64,000 nucleotides of DNA from Desulfotignum sp. (lineage in GTDB: Bacteria; Desulfobacterota; Desulfobacteria; Desulfobacterales; Desulfobacteraceae): positions 1-64,000 of the forward strand of contig JAABSA010000003.1 of the NCBI GenBank assembly GCA_011390635.1, read 5' to 3'. This document shows, in pieces, positions 33,060 to 42,607 of the stretch. Numbering within the stretch: position 1 is the first letter of the stretch; every line of letters starts with the position of its first letter. A program made the translations under genes and the position numbers. The notes beneath the pieces are model-generated. The model searched no databases. It saw only the letters and a program-made list of their open reading frames with translations, and was not told the origin of the DNA.

Positions 33060-34775
33060 ATGTCTTATCAAGTTTTAGCACGCAAATACAGACCCCAGAT
33101 CTTTGACGATGTTGTGGGGCAGTCCCATGTGACCACCACCCTTGTCAATGCCATTGAACAGGACCGGGTGGCCCATGCCATTTTGTTCACAGGTCCCCGG
33201 GGTACGGGCAAAACCACCATTGCCCGAATCCTGGCCAAGGCCATGAACTGTAAAAACGGCCCTACACCGTCTCCGTGCAACCTGTGCAAAACCTGTACAG
33301 AAATCATCACCGGTCACTGTTCCGATGTGTTTGAAATTGACGGGGCCTCCAACAACAGCGTGGACCAGATTCGGGATTTGCGGGAAAACGTCACCTATCT
33401 GCCGGCTGCCGCTTCTTATAAAATCTATATCATTGATGAAGTGCACATGCTGTCCACAGCTGCCTTCAATGCCCTGTTAAAAACACTGGAAGAGCCACCG
33501 GACCATGTTTTGTTCATCTTTGCCACAACAGAGGTGCACAAAATTCCTGCCACGATCCTGTCCCGGTGCCAGCGCCATGATCTGGGCCGTATTCCGCTGG
33601 AAGCCATATCCGGTCTGTTACAAAAAATGTGTACCAAAGAAGGTTTCACCGTACAGGACCAGGGCCTGGATCTGATTGCCCTGGAAGCGGACGGATCAGT
33701 GCGTGATGCCTTGAGCCTTCTGGACCGGATTTTATCCTTTGCACCGGGAAAAGAGATCACCTATGCCATGGTGGTGGACGCGCTGGGGGTCATTGACCAA
33801 AAACTGATGTCCGATCTCACCCTTGCCCTGTTTGAAAAAGATGGTCCCGCCCTGATCGCCCTGATTGAAACCATCAATGATACGGGCATGGATTTAAAAA
33901 AATTCTATGGGGATATCATACTGCACTTCAGGAATCTGAACGTGATCAAACTCTGCGGTCCCGAGCACCCGGCTGTAAATATGACGGCCGCCCAAAAACA
34001 GCAGCTGCATCATATGGTAACCGCACATCCCCGGGGATATATCGGGATGCTGCTCCAGGTGCTTTTGCACGAAGAATCCATGGTGAAATTTTCATCCCAT
34101 ACAAAAATCGCCATTGAAACGGTATTGCTCAAACTGCTCCAGGTCCGCCCCGGTGCCCTTTTGGACCAGATCATACACAGACTGGACTCCCTGGCCCGGC
34201 AGATTGCACAAAACCCTTCCAGCCCGGTGTATGAAAAATCTGCTGAAACAGCCTGTTCTGGTGTTCATGAGCCAGCTTCTGTGGAGCAGAATGCTTTTGT
34301 GCAGCAGACCGCTTATGGTCAGCAGCCGCCTTCCGTCCGGCAGACGGCTGCAGGTGAGCCGGATCCGGCATCTTCACACAAATCCCCTCCTGTGCATGCT
34401 CCAGGGGCACAGGTTCATGCACCTGAAAAAACCTGGCAGGAATTTTTACACCGTATTGAAAACAACCTGCCGTTTTTGTCTGCACTGCTGTCCAAGGCAC
34501 AGGTCAAAGAATCCGAACCCGGTACCCTGGAAGTGCTGCTGCATAACTGCTCCGCGTTTGACCGAAACCGGCTGAAAACCAAACAGGATGAATTGCAAAA
34601 AGAATGCCGGACATTTTTGGGGAAACACCTGGCTGTCCGGGTAATGTCCCAGACCAATCCCCTGTCCCGGGCCGCACCGGACCAGGCGGATTTCAAAGCC
34701 AGACAGACGGCATTGCATCACCCGCTGGTACAGGAAGCCACAGATATGTTCAATGGTGAAATTATCAATTATTAA
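33060..34775 (+). CDS. dnaX: DNA polymerase III subunit gamma/tau
   Basis: The clamp-loader ATPase starts SYQVLARKYRPQIFDDVVGQ. It has Walker A GPRGTGKTT, a four-cysteine zinc module (CKNGPTPSPCNLCKTC), the DEVHML Walker B and sensor TTEVHKIPATILSRC. The C-terminal part contains a Gln/Ala/Pro-rich linker (about 400-455) and an alpha domain probably binding the polymerase. From the ATG at 33060 it has 571 residues; ATG at 33048 is the alternative. Neither has a Shine-Dalgarno, because the coding region begins 4-16 nt after the tRNA CCA end. No A-AAA-AAG frameshift site was found. Confidence 0.95.
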   Translation: MSYQVLARKYRPQIFDDVVGQSHVTTTLVNAIEQDRVAHAILFTGPRGTGKTTIARILAKAMNCKNGPTPSPCNLCKTCTEIITGHCSDVFEIDGASNNSVDQIRDLRENVTYLPAAASYKIYIIDEVHMLSTAAFNALLKTLEEPPDHVLFIFATTEVHKIPATILSRCQRHDLGRIPLEAISGLLQKMCTKEGFTVQDQGLDLIALEADGSVRDALSLLDRILSFAPGKEITYAMVVDALGVIDQKLMSDLTLALFEKDGPALIALIETINDTGMDLKKFYGDIILHFRNLNVIKLCGPEHPAVNMTAAQKQQLHHMVTAHPRGYIGMLLQVLLHEESMVKFSSHTKIAIETVLLKLLQVRPGALLDQIIHRLDSLARQIAQNPSSPVYEKSAETACSGVHEPASVEQNAFVQQTAYGQQPPSVRQTAAGEPDPASSHKSPPVHAPGAQVHAPEKTWQEFLHRIENNLPFLSALLSKAQVKESEPGTLEVLLHNCSAFDRNRLKTKQDELQKECRTFLGKHLAVRVMSQTNPLSRAAPDQADFKARQTALHHPLVQEATDMFNGEIINY

Positions 34776-34793
34776 CCATCAGGAGAGTACCCA

Positions 34794-35102
34794 ATGAAAA
34801 ATATGAATAATATGATGAAGCAGGCCCAGCAGCTGCAGAAAAAAATGCTCAAGGCCCAGCAGGATCTGGCAACCAAAACGGTCGAGGCTACTGCCGGCGG
34901 CGGTATGGTCAAAGTAGTGGCCAACGGGAGCCAGAAAATTGAATCCATTGTTCTGGAAAAGGAAGTGGTGGATCCTGAAGATGTGGAAATGCTCCAGGAC
35001 CTGGTTCTGGCAGCGGTGAATGATGCATTGAACAAATCCCAGGAAATGGTGTCCGCTGAAATGGGCAAACTTACCGGTGGATTGAATATCCCGGGCCTGT
35101 AA
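34794..35102 (+). CDS. ybaB: YbaB/EbfC nucleoid-associated protein
   Basis: The 102-residue protein ([20 protein letters not shown], then [20 protein letters not shown] and [17 protein letters not shown]) is a typical YbaB dimer subunit that binds DNA and alters its shape. The dnaX-ybaB-recR order is the common bacterial arrangement. AGGAG lies about 9 nt before the ATG. Confidence 0.96.
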   Translation: MKNMNNMMKQAQQLQKKMLKAQQDLATKTVEATAGGGMVKVVANGSQKIESIVLEKEVVDPEDVEMLQDLVLAAVNDALNKSQEMVSAEMGKLTGGLNIPGL

Positions 35103-35106
35103 GCCT

Positions 35107-35706
35107 GTGATCCATTATCCCGATGCCATCCTGAAACTGATTGCCAGTTTTTCCACCCTGCCGGGGATCGGCAGAAAAACCGCGGAAAGGCTGGCCCTTC
35201 ATCTGCTGCATGCGCCGGATCATGAAGCAGCAGCCCTGGCAGCCGACATCATTGAGCTGAAAACATCCGTACGGATCTGTTCTATCTGTTTTGCCCTCAG
35301 TGACCAGGAAAAATGCCGGATCTGTGCAGACCCCTCCCGGAATAAGGGCCTGATCTGCGTGGTGGAAAATCCCACGGACATGGCAGCCATTGAGAAATCA
35401 AAAGCGTTTTCCGGATGCTACCATGTGCTGGGGGGGGCATTGTCTCCCATTGACGGCATCGGGCCTGATGACATCCGGCTGGCAGAACTTTTTGGCCGGG
35501 CGGATCCCGGTCTGGTCCAGGAGATCATCATTGCCACCCGCACCAATGTGGAAGGAGAAGCCACCGCCGCCTATATTCTGGACCGGCTCAAATCCCGGAA
35601 CCTCACCATTACCAGGATCGCCTCCGGTGTTCCCATAGGGGGAGATCTCCAGTATGTGGATCCGCTGACCATGCAAAAAGCAATGGAAAAACGGTATGGA
35701 TTCTAA
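35107..35706 (+). CDS. recR: Recombination mediator RecR
   Basis: RecR acts with RecO/RecF to load RecA at gaps. The 199-residue protein has the helix-hairpin-helix LPGIGRKTAERLALHLL, a four-cysteine zinc finger (CSICFALSDQEKCRICAD) and the Toprim domain (ICVVENPTDMAAIEKS to ATRTNVEGEATAAYI). The start is GTG at 35107, 4 bp after the ybaB stop. It overlaps the next gene by 11 bp. Confidence 0.96.
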   Translation: MIHYPDAILKLIASFSTLPGIGRKTAERLALHLLHAPDHEAAALAADIIELKTSVRICSICFALSDQEKCRICADPSRNKGLICVVENPTDMAAIEKSKAFSGCYHVLGGALSPIDGIGPDDIRLAELFGRADPGLVQEIIIATRTNVEGEATAAYILDRLKSRNLTITRIASGVPIGGDLQYVDPLTMQKAMEKRYGF

Positions 35707-36151
35707 ATATAAAACCGGCGATGATATTTTTGCATGCCAATTGTGCGGCCGGTGCTGCCACGGGTTTGGCGGCACCTATGTCACAGACCGGGATATTGTG
35801 CGCATCAGTGCCTATATCCAGGCTGATCCGGATACATTTGTCACATCCTATTGTGACATGGCCGGCACCAGACCGGTGCTATCCCAGGGGCCGGACGGGT
35901 ACTGCGTTTTTTTTGACAAAAAAGAGCAATGCACCATCCATCCGGTGAAACCCTGCATGTGCAGAGAATGGCCGTTTCTTGAAACCCTTGTGGCCAATCC
36001 TGAAAACTGGGATGCCATGGCCTCGGCCTGCCCGGGCATGAGGCCGCTGATTCCCTTTTCAGATCTTACCCGCATTGTTTCCCGGGAACGCAAAAAAAGA
36101 ATCACCCTGCCGGCAGAACCAGGCAGCGGCATGAAGCCGGACCCGATATGA
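35696..36151 (+). CDS. YkgJ-family cysteine-cluster protein
   Basis: The 151-residue protein has the family signature CQLCGRCCHGFGG near the N-terminus and CTIHPVKPCMCREWPF further on, giving a set of cysteines thought to bind zinc or an iron-sulfur cluster. Biochemical function is unestablished for the family. It overlaps recR, so it belongs to the dnaX operon. Confidence 0.85.
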   Translation: MDSKYKTGDDIFACQLCGRCCHGFGGTYVTDRDIVRISAYIQADPDTFVTSYCDMAGTRPVLSQGPDGYCVFFDKKEQCTIHPVKPCMCREWPFLETLVANPENWDAMASACPGMRPLIPFSDLTRIVSRERKKRITLPAEPGSGMKPDPI

Positions 36152-36186
36152 AACCAGACCCGGCATAACCCGGATAATGGGGGATT

Positions 36187-38049
36187 ATGGAACCAGAAGA
36201 CACCACCCTGGGAGAAATCGTTTCACTGCTCATAAAAGAAGGCCTTCTGACAGAAGATAAGGTCCGGTACGCCATGCGGGTCCAATCCAAACTCGGGGAA
36301 TCCAGAACCCTGATGGATACCCTCAAGGACTTGAAATATGTTGCCGATGACCAGGTCAAAAGTGTATTGCGGGCCAACCGTCTCTCCCTGCGTATCGGTG
36401 ACCTGCTCAGGGAATTTGGCTATATTTCCGCAGAAAATCTCAATGCTGCCCTGAGCATGCAGCAAACCCAGAAAAACAAACGACTGGGCCAGATTATCAT
36501 CGAGAACCAGTTCATGACCGAAGCCGCCTTTATTGATGCATTGTCCATACAGATGGGATTTCCCTTCATTGATCTTTCCACCCAGGATATTGCACCCGAA
36601 GTCATTGAAAACATCCCCATAAAATGGTGCATGTCCCATAATTTTGTGCCGGTCAAAAAAATCGACAACCAGACCCTGGTGGCCTTTGCCGATCCCTTCA
36701 GCAAAGAGGATATCAGTGGTGCTGAAAAATTGTTCGGCCACAATTTTATCGTCGGCCTTGCCAGCCCCGGCATCATTGAAAAGCGCCTGGAGAAACTGGG
36801 CTCCGGCAGCATAAAATCCAGGATAGTGGATGAAAACACCGCCATCGGCATTGTGGATTCCATTATCGGCAATGCCATTGATTCAGGGGCCAGTGATATC
36901 CATATCGAACCTTTTGAAGACAGGCTCCAGGTCCGATACCGTATTGACGGCATTCTGGTTCCCTATAAAATGTTTCCCACCAATGCCGCTTCCATGGTAT
37001 CTGCCCGCATAAAGATTTTATGCAAAGCCAACATAGCGGAAAAACGCCGGCACCAGGACGGGCGCATGTCCTTTGACCACCACGGCAACTATTTTGATTT
37101 GCGGACCTCATTTTTTGTCACTGTTTTTGGTGAAAAAATCGTATTGCGGATTCTCAACCGCATCGATCAGATCATCACACTGGAAAACATCGGTATGCAG
37201 CCCAAAATACTGGACCGGTTCAAAAAAGATGTTCTCGAAGTCCCTTCCGGTGTCATGATCATCACCGGCCCCACGGGGTCCGGCAAAACCACCACCTTGT
37301 ATTCCTGTGTTTCAGATATCAGCAATCCCAGGATCAGTATTGTCACCGCAGAAGATCCGGTGGAGTATGTGCTCCAGGAAATTTCCCAGTGCTCCATTGA
37401 CGCGGCCATAAACCGGACATTTGAAGAAACCCTGCGCCACATTGTCCGCCAGGATCCGGATGTCATCGTTATCGGAGAAATCCGGGACAATTATTCAGCC
37501 AATGTGGCAGTGCATGCCGCCCTTACCGGCCATAAGGTGTTGACCTCCTTTCATACCGAAGACAGCATCAGTGGGCTGATCCGTTTGATGAATATGGATA
37601 TTGAACCGTTTCTGATCTCCTCCACCGTGGTCTGTGTTATGGCCCAGCGCCTGTTAAGACGGGTATGCGCCCACTGCCGGAAAGAATACAGGCTTTCATC
37701 CGCCGACCTGAAATTTTTGGGATACAATGCAAAAGAGATGAAAAAATATGATTTCAAAAAAGGAACCGGCTGTGCTGCATGCAACCACACCGGATACAAG
37801 GGCCGGGTGGGGGTATTTGAAATCCTTTTTCTCAATGAATTTATCAAAGAAGCCATACTTTTGCGCAAATCCAGTTATGAGCTGCGGCGTATCGCCATTG
37901 AAACAGCAGGACTGGTTACCCTGATGGAGGATGCCCTGACCAAAACAGCCATGGGGATCACCACCATGGAGGAAATTTTCAGGTGCATCCCCAGACTTCT
38001 GGCACCCAGGCCCATCCATGAAATCAACCGACTTTCGGGAGGGTTGTAA
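36187..38049 (+). CDS. GspE/PilB-family type II/IV secretion ATPase
   Basis: The 620-residue protein has two N-terminal MshEN/GspE-N-like segments (residues about 5-150, with LGEIVSLLIKEGLLTED and RIGDLLREFGYISAEN), then the ATPase core. The core shows ASDIHIEPFEDRLQVRYRIDG, Walker A GPTGSGKTTTL, Asp-box/Walker B VIVIGEIRD, and a C-terminal zinc tetracysteine (CAHC and CAAC). It should power pseudopilus or pilus assembly or a related machine. The two-copy N-terminus and the HDOD gene that follows 3 bp later distinguish it from standard GspE operons; no gspF/pilC, pilin or secretin gene is adjacent. Confidence 0.88.
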   Translation: MEPEDTTLGEIVSLLIKEGLLTEDKVRYAMRVQSKLGESRTLMDTLKDLKYVADDQVKSVLRANRLSLRIGDLLREFGYISAENLNAALSMQQTQKNKRLGQIIIENQFMTEAAFIDALSIQMGFPFIDLSTQDIAPEVIENIPIKWCMSHNFVPVKKIDNQTLVAFADPFSKEDISGAEKLFGHNFIVGLASPGIIEKRLEKLGSGSIKSRIVDENTAIGIVDSIIGNAIDSGASDIHIEPFEDRLQVRYRIDGILVPYKMFPTNAASMVSARIKILCKANIAEKRRHQDGRMSFDHHGNYFDLRTSFFVTVFGEKIVLRILNRIDQIITLENIGMQPKILDRFKKDVLEVPSGVMIITGPTGSGKTTTLYSCVSDISNPRISIVTAEDPVEYVLQEISQCSIDAAINRTFEETLRHIVRQDPDVIVIGEIRDNYSANVAVHAALTGHKVLTSFHTEDSISGLIRLMNMDIEPFLISSTVVCVMAQRLLRRVCAHCRKEYRLSSADLKFLGYNAKEMKKYDFKKGTGCAACNHTGYKGRVGVFEILFLNEFIKEAILLRKSSYELRRIAIETAGLVTLMEDALTKTAMGITTMEEIFRCIPRLLAPRPIHEINRLSGGL

Positions 38050-38052
38050 CGC

Positions 38053-38898
38053 ATGCACGACAACCCAAGCATCATTGATATCATCAAACAGCAGATCAAA
38101 AAAGAAGATTCACTGCCGATCCTCAATCCCCATGCCATGAAACTCCAGAAAGAAGCTGCCATGGAGCATCCGGACTTTAAAAACCTGGCCCTGTTGATCC
38201 GTATGGATCCCACCCTTACCAGCCAGATTTTAAAGACCGCCAACTCACCCTTTTACCGGGGGCTTGATGATGTTGAAACCATAAAAGATGCCATGGTCCG
38301 CCTGGGACAGGATGAAATGGTGAATGTCATCATGAAGGTGATACTGGAACAACATTTTCAATCAACCATTCCATTGATCCGGTCCCACCAGCAGCGGCTG
38401 TGGCATCACAGTGTATCAACCGCCATCGGGTCCCTGTGGCTGGTGCGCCATTTGTCCATGAAAGAGTTGATTTCCAAAGCCTTTATCGGCGGTCTTCTGC
38501 ATGATATGGGCAAGCTGTATTTATTGACCGCGCTGGAAAAAATTCTCATTGACAACACCATGGCGTTTGTGCCCCCTCCCCAGCTCATCGAAAAAATTTT
38601 ACACAATCTGCATCCAGCGCTGGGATTTAATCTGCTCACCAAATGGCATCTGCCGGAAACCTACAGAATAATCGCCAGGGACCATCACGCCGGCACATTT
38701 GACGTCACAAATCTGCTGCTGGTTGTTGTCCGGCTGGTGAACCAGGTATGCAACAAAATGGAACAGACAAATAGTAATGAGGATATTTCAGGGCTGGCAA
38801 GTTCCAAAGAAGCCGACATTCTGGGGGTATCTGAGATCAGCATCGCAGAGCTTGAAATCGCACTGGAAGATGCAAACACCAACCGGCCCATGTACTGA
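38053..38898 (+). CDS. HDOD-domain signalling protein
   Basis: The 281-residue protein carries one HDOD domain (about 20-215): LTSQILKTANSPFYRG, IKDAMVRLGQDEMVNV and the partly conserved FIGGLLHDMGKLYLL, with a later RDHHAG. HDOD proteins are non-hydrolytic HD relatives that organise signalling in motility and stress. The HD doublet (LHDMGK) is retained here, which is not universal in HDOD proteins. It is coupled to the GspE/PilB-like ATPase, suggesting regulation of that machine. Confidence 0.82.
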   Translation: MHDNPSIIDIIKQQIKKEDSLPILNPHAMKLQKEAAMEHPDFKNLALLIRMDPTLTSQILKTANSPFYRGLDDVETIKDAMVRLGQDEMVNVIMKVILEQHFQSTIPLIRSHQQRLWHHSVSTAIGSLWLVRHLSMKELISKAFIGGLLHDMGKLYLLTALEKILIDNTMAFVPPPQLIEKILHNLHPALGFNLLTKWHLPETYRIIARDHHAGTFDVTNLLLVVVRLVNQVCNKMEQTNSNEDISGLASSKEADILGVSEISIAELEIALEDANTNRPMY

Positions 38899-38973
38899 AA
38901 ATTGCATCCAAAACGCCGAACATCCCCTCCCTTAAGGTGAGGATGTCAATGTTTCACAAGAACCCGGCAACCG

Positions 38974-39783
38974 TCACTGGCTGTTCATGCCGGCAAACTG
39001 CCGGGCAATACTGTCGCGCTCATACACAATTTCCACCCGCCGGTTCAATGCCCTGCCCCGGGGTGTGTCATTGGTGGCAACCGGATGATAATGGGCGTAT
39101 CCTTCTGCGGAAATATATTGGGGCGACACACCGTTTGCCACCAGAAGGCGGACCACCCTGGCAGCCCTTGCAGCGGACAACTCCCAATTGGAAGGATAGA
39201 AAGCAGATGATATGGGAGAACTGTCGGTGTGCCCTTTGATCTTGACCTGGTAAGCCAGTTTGGAAAGCACTGATGCCACCTTGCCCAAAATATCCAGCCC
39301 TTTGTCAGACAACCGGGTGCCGCCTTCGGAAAACAAGAGCAGGTCCGACATGGTGATCACCACCCCGGACTCGGTTTTGACCACGCTGACCTCTCCGCCC
39401 AGCTTGTTGAACAGCACCAGCTCCCGGACTTCAGAGACGATCTCATCCATCTCTTTTTCGATCATTCCCCCCAGTTCATCTATCTGCTGGTTTTCGGAAG
39501 GTTCTTCAGAAGGGACGGCGTGCATGGTCAGGCCTTCTCTGGTGCCGGCTTCGGGTACCGTCTGGGCGCCCAGGGCACTGCGAAGGGATTTGACAAGTTC
39601 CTTATAGGTTTCCTGCTGGGTGGTACTCATGGCGAACAGCAGAACAAAAAAGCACATGAGCAGGGTGACAAGATCGGCAAAGGTGGCCAGCCAGGTGGCA
39701 GGTTTCCTGGTGTCTGCCTTGTCTTCCTGCAGCGGCCGGGCAAGGGTTGGTACCTGTGCTTGTGTGTCGGTATCTTCAGCCAT
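38974..39783 (-). CDS. motB: Flagellar stator protein MotB/PomB
   Basis: The 269-residue protein has a single membrane helix TWLATFADLVTLLMCFFVLL with the ion-binding Asp37. A plug/linker region and an OmpA-like peptidoglycan-binding domain follow (GHTDSSPISSAFYPSNWELS, AARVVRLLVANG, RRVEIVYERD). It anchors MotA to the wall. It follows motA with 24 bp between. Confidence 0.94.
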   Translation of the reverse strand: MAEDTDTQAQVPTLARPLQEDKADTRKPATWLATFADLVTLLMCFFVLLFAMSTTQQETYKELVKSLRSALGAQTVPEAGTREGLTMHAVPSEEPSENQQIDELGGMIEKEMDEIVSEVRELVLFNKLGGEVSVVKTESGVVITMSDLLLFSEGGTRLSDKGLDILGKVASVLSKLAYQVKIKGHTDSSPISSAFYPSNWELSAARAARVVRLLVANGVSPQYISAEGYAHYHPVATNDTPRGRALNRRVEIVYERDSIARQFAGMNSQ

Positions 39784-39807
39784 GTAAGTTGCTCTTTTCC
39801 ATGAAAG

Positions 39808-40572
39808 TTATGCGTTCTTTTCTTCTTTTTTGGTATCAGACAGGTAGATATTGAGCTTGTCTTCCATAAGCTTGGGGTGTTCTCCTTCCCGGATGGAGAG
39901 AATGCCCTCAAAAATAATGTTCATATTGGTGATCTCTTCTTCATTTCTGCCCCGCAGCTTATCGCTCATGGGAATGAAAAACAGGTTTGCCAGGACTGCC
40001 CCGTAAAACGTGGTGATCATGGCAACCGCCATCTTGGGACCGATGGAGGAGGGATCATCCAGGTTGGCCAGCATCTGGATCAGTCCGATCAATGTTCCCA
40101 CCATGCCGAACGCCGGGGCATAGGCCCCCATGGCACCAAATATCTCAGCCCCGGTATCCAGTCCTTTTTTGGTCAACTGCATCTGTTTTTGCATGATGGC
40201 GGCAATATCTCCGGTTTTCACCCCGTCCACGGTCATCTGCAGGGCCTGGGCAAGATAGGGGTCTGGTGTGGTTTCGATATCGCTTTCAATGGACAAAAGT
40301 CCTCCCTTTCGGGCCTTATTGGAAATTTCCACCAGATTGGCAATGATATCCCGGGGATTTTCAATCTTAAAGATGAACACTTTTATGGCGGTTTTGAACA
40401 CACCCAGAAACTGGGCCAGGGGATAACCGATCATGGTGGCGGCAAATGTGCCGCCAACCACAACAAGCACCGAAGGAATATTCACAAACATCATGATACT
40501 GCCGCCCAGCAATATGGTACCCAGAACAAATCCCATTCCTGAGACAACACCGATAACCGAAGAAATGTCCAT
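39808..40572 (-). CDS. motA: Flagellar stator protein MotA/PomA
   Basis: The 254-residue protein has four membrane helices; VLVVVGGTFAATMIGYP and GMVGTLIGLIQMLANLDDPSSIGPKMA are the conserved parts of the channel, and the cytoplasmic loop carries charged residues for FliG contact. Its length matches the sodium-driven PomA class more than the 295-residue proton MotA, but the ion cannot be decided from sequence by eye. It starts 3 bp after the HD-GYP-like gene. Confidence 0.92.
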   Translation of the reverse strand: MDISSVIGVVSGMGFVLGTILLGGSIMMFVNIPSVLVVVGGTFAATMIGYPLAQFLGVFKTAIKVFIFKIENPRDIIANLVEISNKARKGGLLSIESDIETTPDPYLAQALQMTVDGVKTGDIAAIMQKQMQLTKKGLDTGAEIFGAMGAYAPAFGMVGTLIGLIQMLANLDDPSSIGPKMAVAMITTFYGAVLANLFFIPMSDKLRGRNEEEITNMNIIFEGILSIREGEHPKLMEDKLNIYLSDTKKEEKNA

Positions 40573-40575
40573 TTT

Positions 40576-41919
40576 TTAAACCTTTATGTAGAGTATGTCA
40601 TCCACAGGGAATTCCCTGCTGTATTGTATGATCTTGTTAATCGCCGCTTCTGTCAGCACAGTATCGGCACTGAACAGTTTGGTGCCTGTGGACGTACACA
40701 GTGCGCATCCCAGCCGCATACCCGGTTCAAGCGCTTCCATTCCCACCCCGCGAACCTGGAAGGCATCGGATCCCATGTGCAGCAGGGCATATTTTTCAAG
40801 CCAGTTCACAACCAGGGGATCCAGACGGGAGCCTGCCGCAGTTTCCAATGCAGCCACAAGGTCTTCCAGGGCGCATATCTGTGGTCCATTTTTCAGGGTA
40901 TCACATAGATCCGCGCCGGCCAGCACCCGGGATGCCATTGGTATATCGTTTTTTTTCAATCCCCGGGGGTAACCGGTACCGTCAACATTTTCATGCATAT
41001 ACCGGATAATCTGTGCCACTTTTTCAAAGGCATTGCAATGGCTGAGAAGATCCGCTCCTTTCACCGGATATTGGTCCTGCATGTTTTTCTCAAAAGCGGT
41101 GAGCTGGTCAAAAGATTTTGTCACAGCTGTTCGGGGCATGAAAACAAGCCCGATTTCATGCAACATACCAGCTTTGTGAAGATTCTCCAACTTTTTTTCG
41201 TCGAATCCCAGACCTTTTCCGACAAAACAGGCAATGTGGGCCACCCGCTCTCCATGGCCCCGGCTGGTTTCCACCTGGTTGCGAATCAGACTGGCCAGCA
41301 GTTTTTCAAATCCGTCCATATTCTGTACAAGATTTTGTTTTATCCGCTGGACCTGATCTTTGAGATGATTACGCTCTCTGGTCATATGATGGATCTGTTT
41401 GAGGGCATTGTTAAGACTGTTTTTTTCTCTGGTGAGTTCGGTTTTGACGGTAAAAAGTGTGTGTTTGAACCTGTCAAGATAGGTACGGGCCTTTTGTATG
41501 GTTTGTTCTCTGGTACATAATTTTTGTTCCAGTATTTTATGCCTGAGATAGGCATGTGCCAGATAGGAAAGGTCCTGGGGTAACACCGGTCTTGATATGA
41601 CCTCATCAAAACCCCATTGTCTGAAACGGTTTTTATCTTCCATGGCAGCAGGGGTTTCCAGAACCAGAAAAAATCCGGGTGTAAAGGCAAATGGAATCTC
41701 AGCAAGCCAGCCCCTTAAATTTCGAAGCTCATCCATGGTGGTCAAAGGTCCCGGATCCACCAATACGATATCCGGGTGGAACCATTTTGCAATCTTCAGG
41801 CACCGGGCCTGGTTTTCCCCATATTGGACAGCAAATCCATCAGCTTGTTCAAAGGGATCCGTCCTGCCCGGCCCATGGGTATTTTTCACAAAAAGAACGG
41901 TTATGGAACCTGATGCCAT
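40576..41919 (-). CDS. Degenerate HD-GYP protein with REC-like N-terminus, coupled to motAB
   Basis: Residues 1-130 look like a receiver-type domain (HPDIVLVDPGPLTTMDELRN), 135-205 form a coiled coil, and 205-370 an HD-GYP domain with HENVDGTGYPRGL. A C-terminal domain of about 80 residues follows. Key metal ligands differ from active enzymes: the HD doublet reads LHEIGL instead of LHDIGK, the HPxxG His is Gln (QYPVKGA), and the first His of HHExxDGxGYP is Met (MHENVDG). It is therefore probably a c-di-GMP sensor or scaffold rather than a phosphodiesterase. Only 3 bp separate it from motA. Confidence 0.8.
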   Translation of the reverse strand: MASGSITVLFVKNTHGPGRTDPFEQADGFAVQYGENQARCLKIAKWFHPDIVLVDPGPLTTMDELRNLRGWLAEIPFAFTPGFFLVLETPAAMEDKNRFRQWGFDEVISRPVLPQDLSYLAHAYLRHKILEQKLCTREQTIQKARTYLDRFKHTLFTVKTELTREKNSLNNALKQIHHMTRERNHLKDQVQRIKQNLVQNMDGFEKLLASLIRNQVETSRGHGERVAHIACFVGKGLGFDEKKLENLHKAGMLHEIGLVFMPRTAVTKSFDQLTAFEKNMQDQYPVKGADLLSHCNAFEKVAQIIRYMHENVDGTGYPRGLKKNDIPMASRVLAGADLCDTLKNGPQICALEDLVAALETAAGSRLDPLVVNWLEKYALLHMGSDAFQVRGVGMEALEPGMRLGCALCTSTGTKLFSADTVLTEAAINKIIQYSREFPVDDILYIKV

Positions 41920-41942
41920 TGTCCGCCTATGCTGCTGTTGTT

Positions 41943-42494
41943 TTATTCCGTATAGTCACAAAGCCACCACTCATCCCATCCGGTTTCCATGATGCTGCGG
42001 GCCATCTGCCGGCCCAGATCTGTTTTCAATCGTTCCAGAACCACGGCAAGCCATTTATCCGCAGTAACCGTGCCGGTATCCTTGAGTTTTTTCAATTCAA
42101 GGATAAAAGACAGCTGGTCTGCATCCCGGGCCAGCTGTGCTTCTTTTGTTTCCCCCAGGTTGAATTCTGACGTCAATGATATGATATCCGGACCAAAGGG
42201 AAGATCCCTGGTCAAATGGGCAATGGCTTTGGATTCATCAGTTTTGGAATAGTGTTTCTGGACATAGTTGAAATCCCCTGTCCTTGCTTCCGCCATATCA
42301 TGGACAAGGGCCATGGCCATCAGGCGTTCACCATTTGCCTCCGGGTCCATCCGGGCCATGGTAAAGCAGATAAATGCCGTGGTGAAGCAATGTTCTGCGA
42401 TGCTTTCTTTTCCACCGCCTAAAAATGCATACCCTGACCGATTCAGATCTTTCAGTATCCTGGCTTCAAACAAAAGATTGGCAATCTGCTTCAT
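41943..42494 (-). CDS. HD-domain hydrolase (YfbR/HDDC2-like 5'-nucleotidase family)
   Basis: The 183-residue protein shows the HD metal site in order: ESIAEHCFTTAFICF (first His), ALVHDMAEARTGDF (HD), and RDADQLSFILELK (final Asp). This pattern matches the YfbR/HDDC2 group, which hydrolyses deoxynucleoside monophosphates. The ATG at 42494 is preferred over the TTG at 42509. It precedes the HD-GYP-like gene by 23 bp on the same strand. Confidence 0.8.
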   Translation of the reverse strand: MKQIANLLFEARILKDLNRSGYAFLGGGKESIAEHCFTTAFICFTMARMDPEANGERLMAMALVHDMAEARTGDFNYVQKHYSKTDESKAIAHLTRDLPFGPDIISLTSEFNLGETKEAQLARDADQLSFILELKKLKDTGTVTADKWLAVVLERLKTDLGRQMARSIMETGWDEWWLCDYTE

Positions 42495-42607
42495 TTTTAT
42501 CAATTCCAAAAATGTATACGGTAATAATTACCGGGGTTTTATAAAACAGGCCTGCAGCAAAAGTCAAGAATTCCCCTGGCGCTTCAAGCTGGAATTTCAA
42601 GCAGTTG

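Noticed and set aside
33893-34440. Programmed frameshift site in dnaX for a gamma subunit
   Set aside because: A-runs occur but none has the A-AAA-AAG slippery arrangement in frame at a suitable position with a stem after it.
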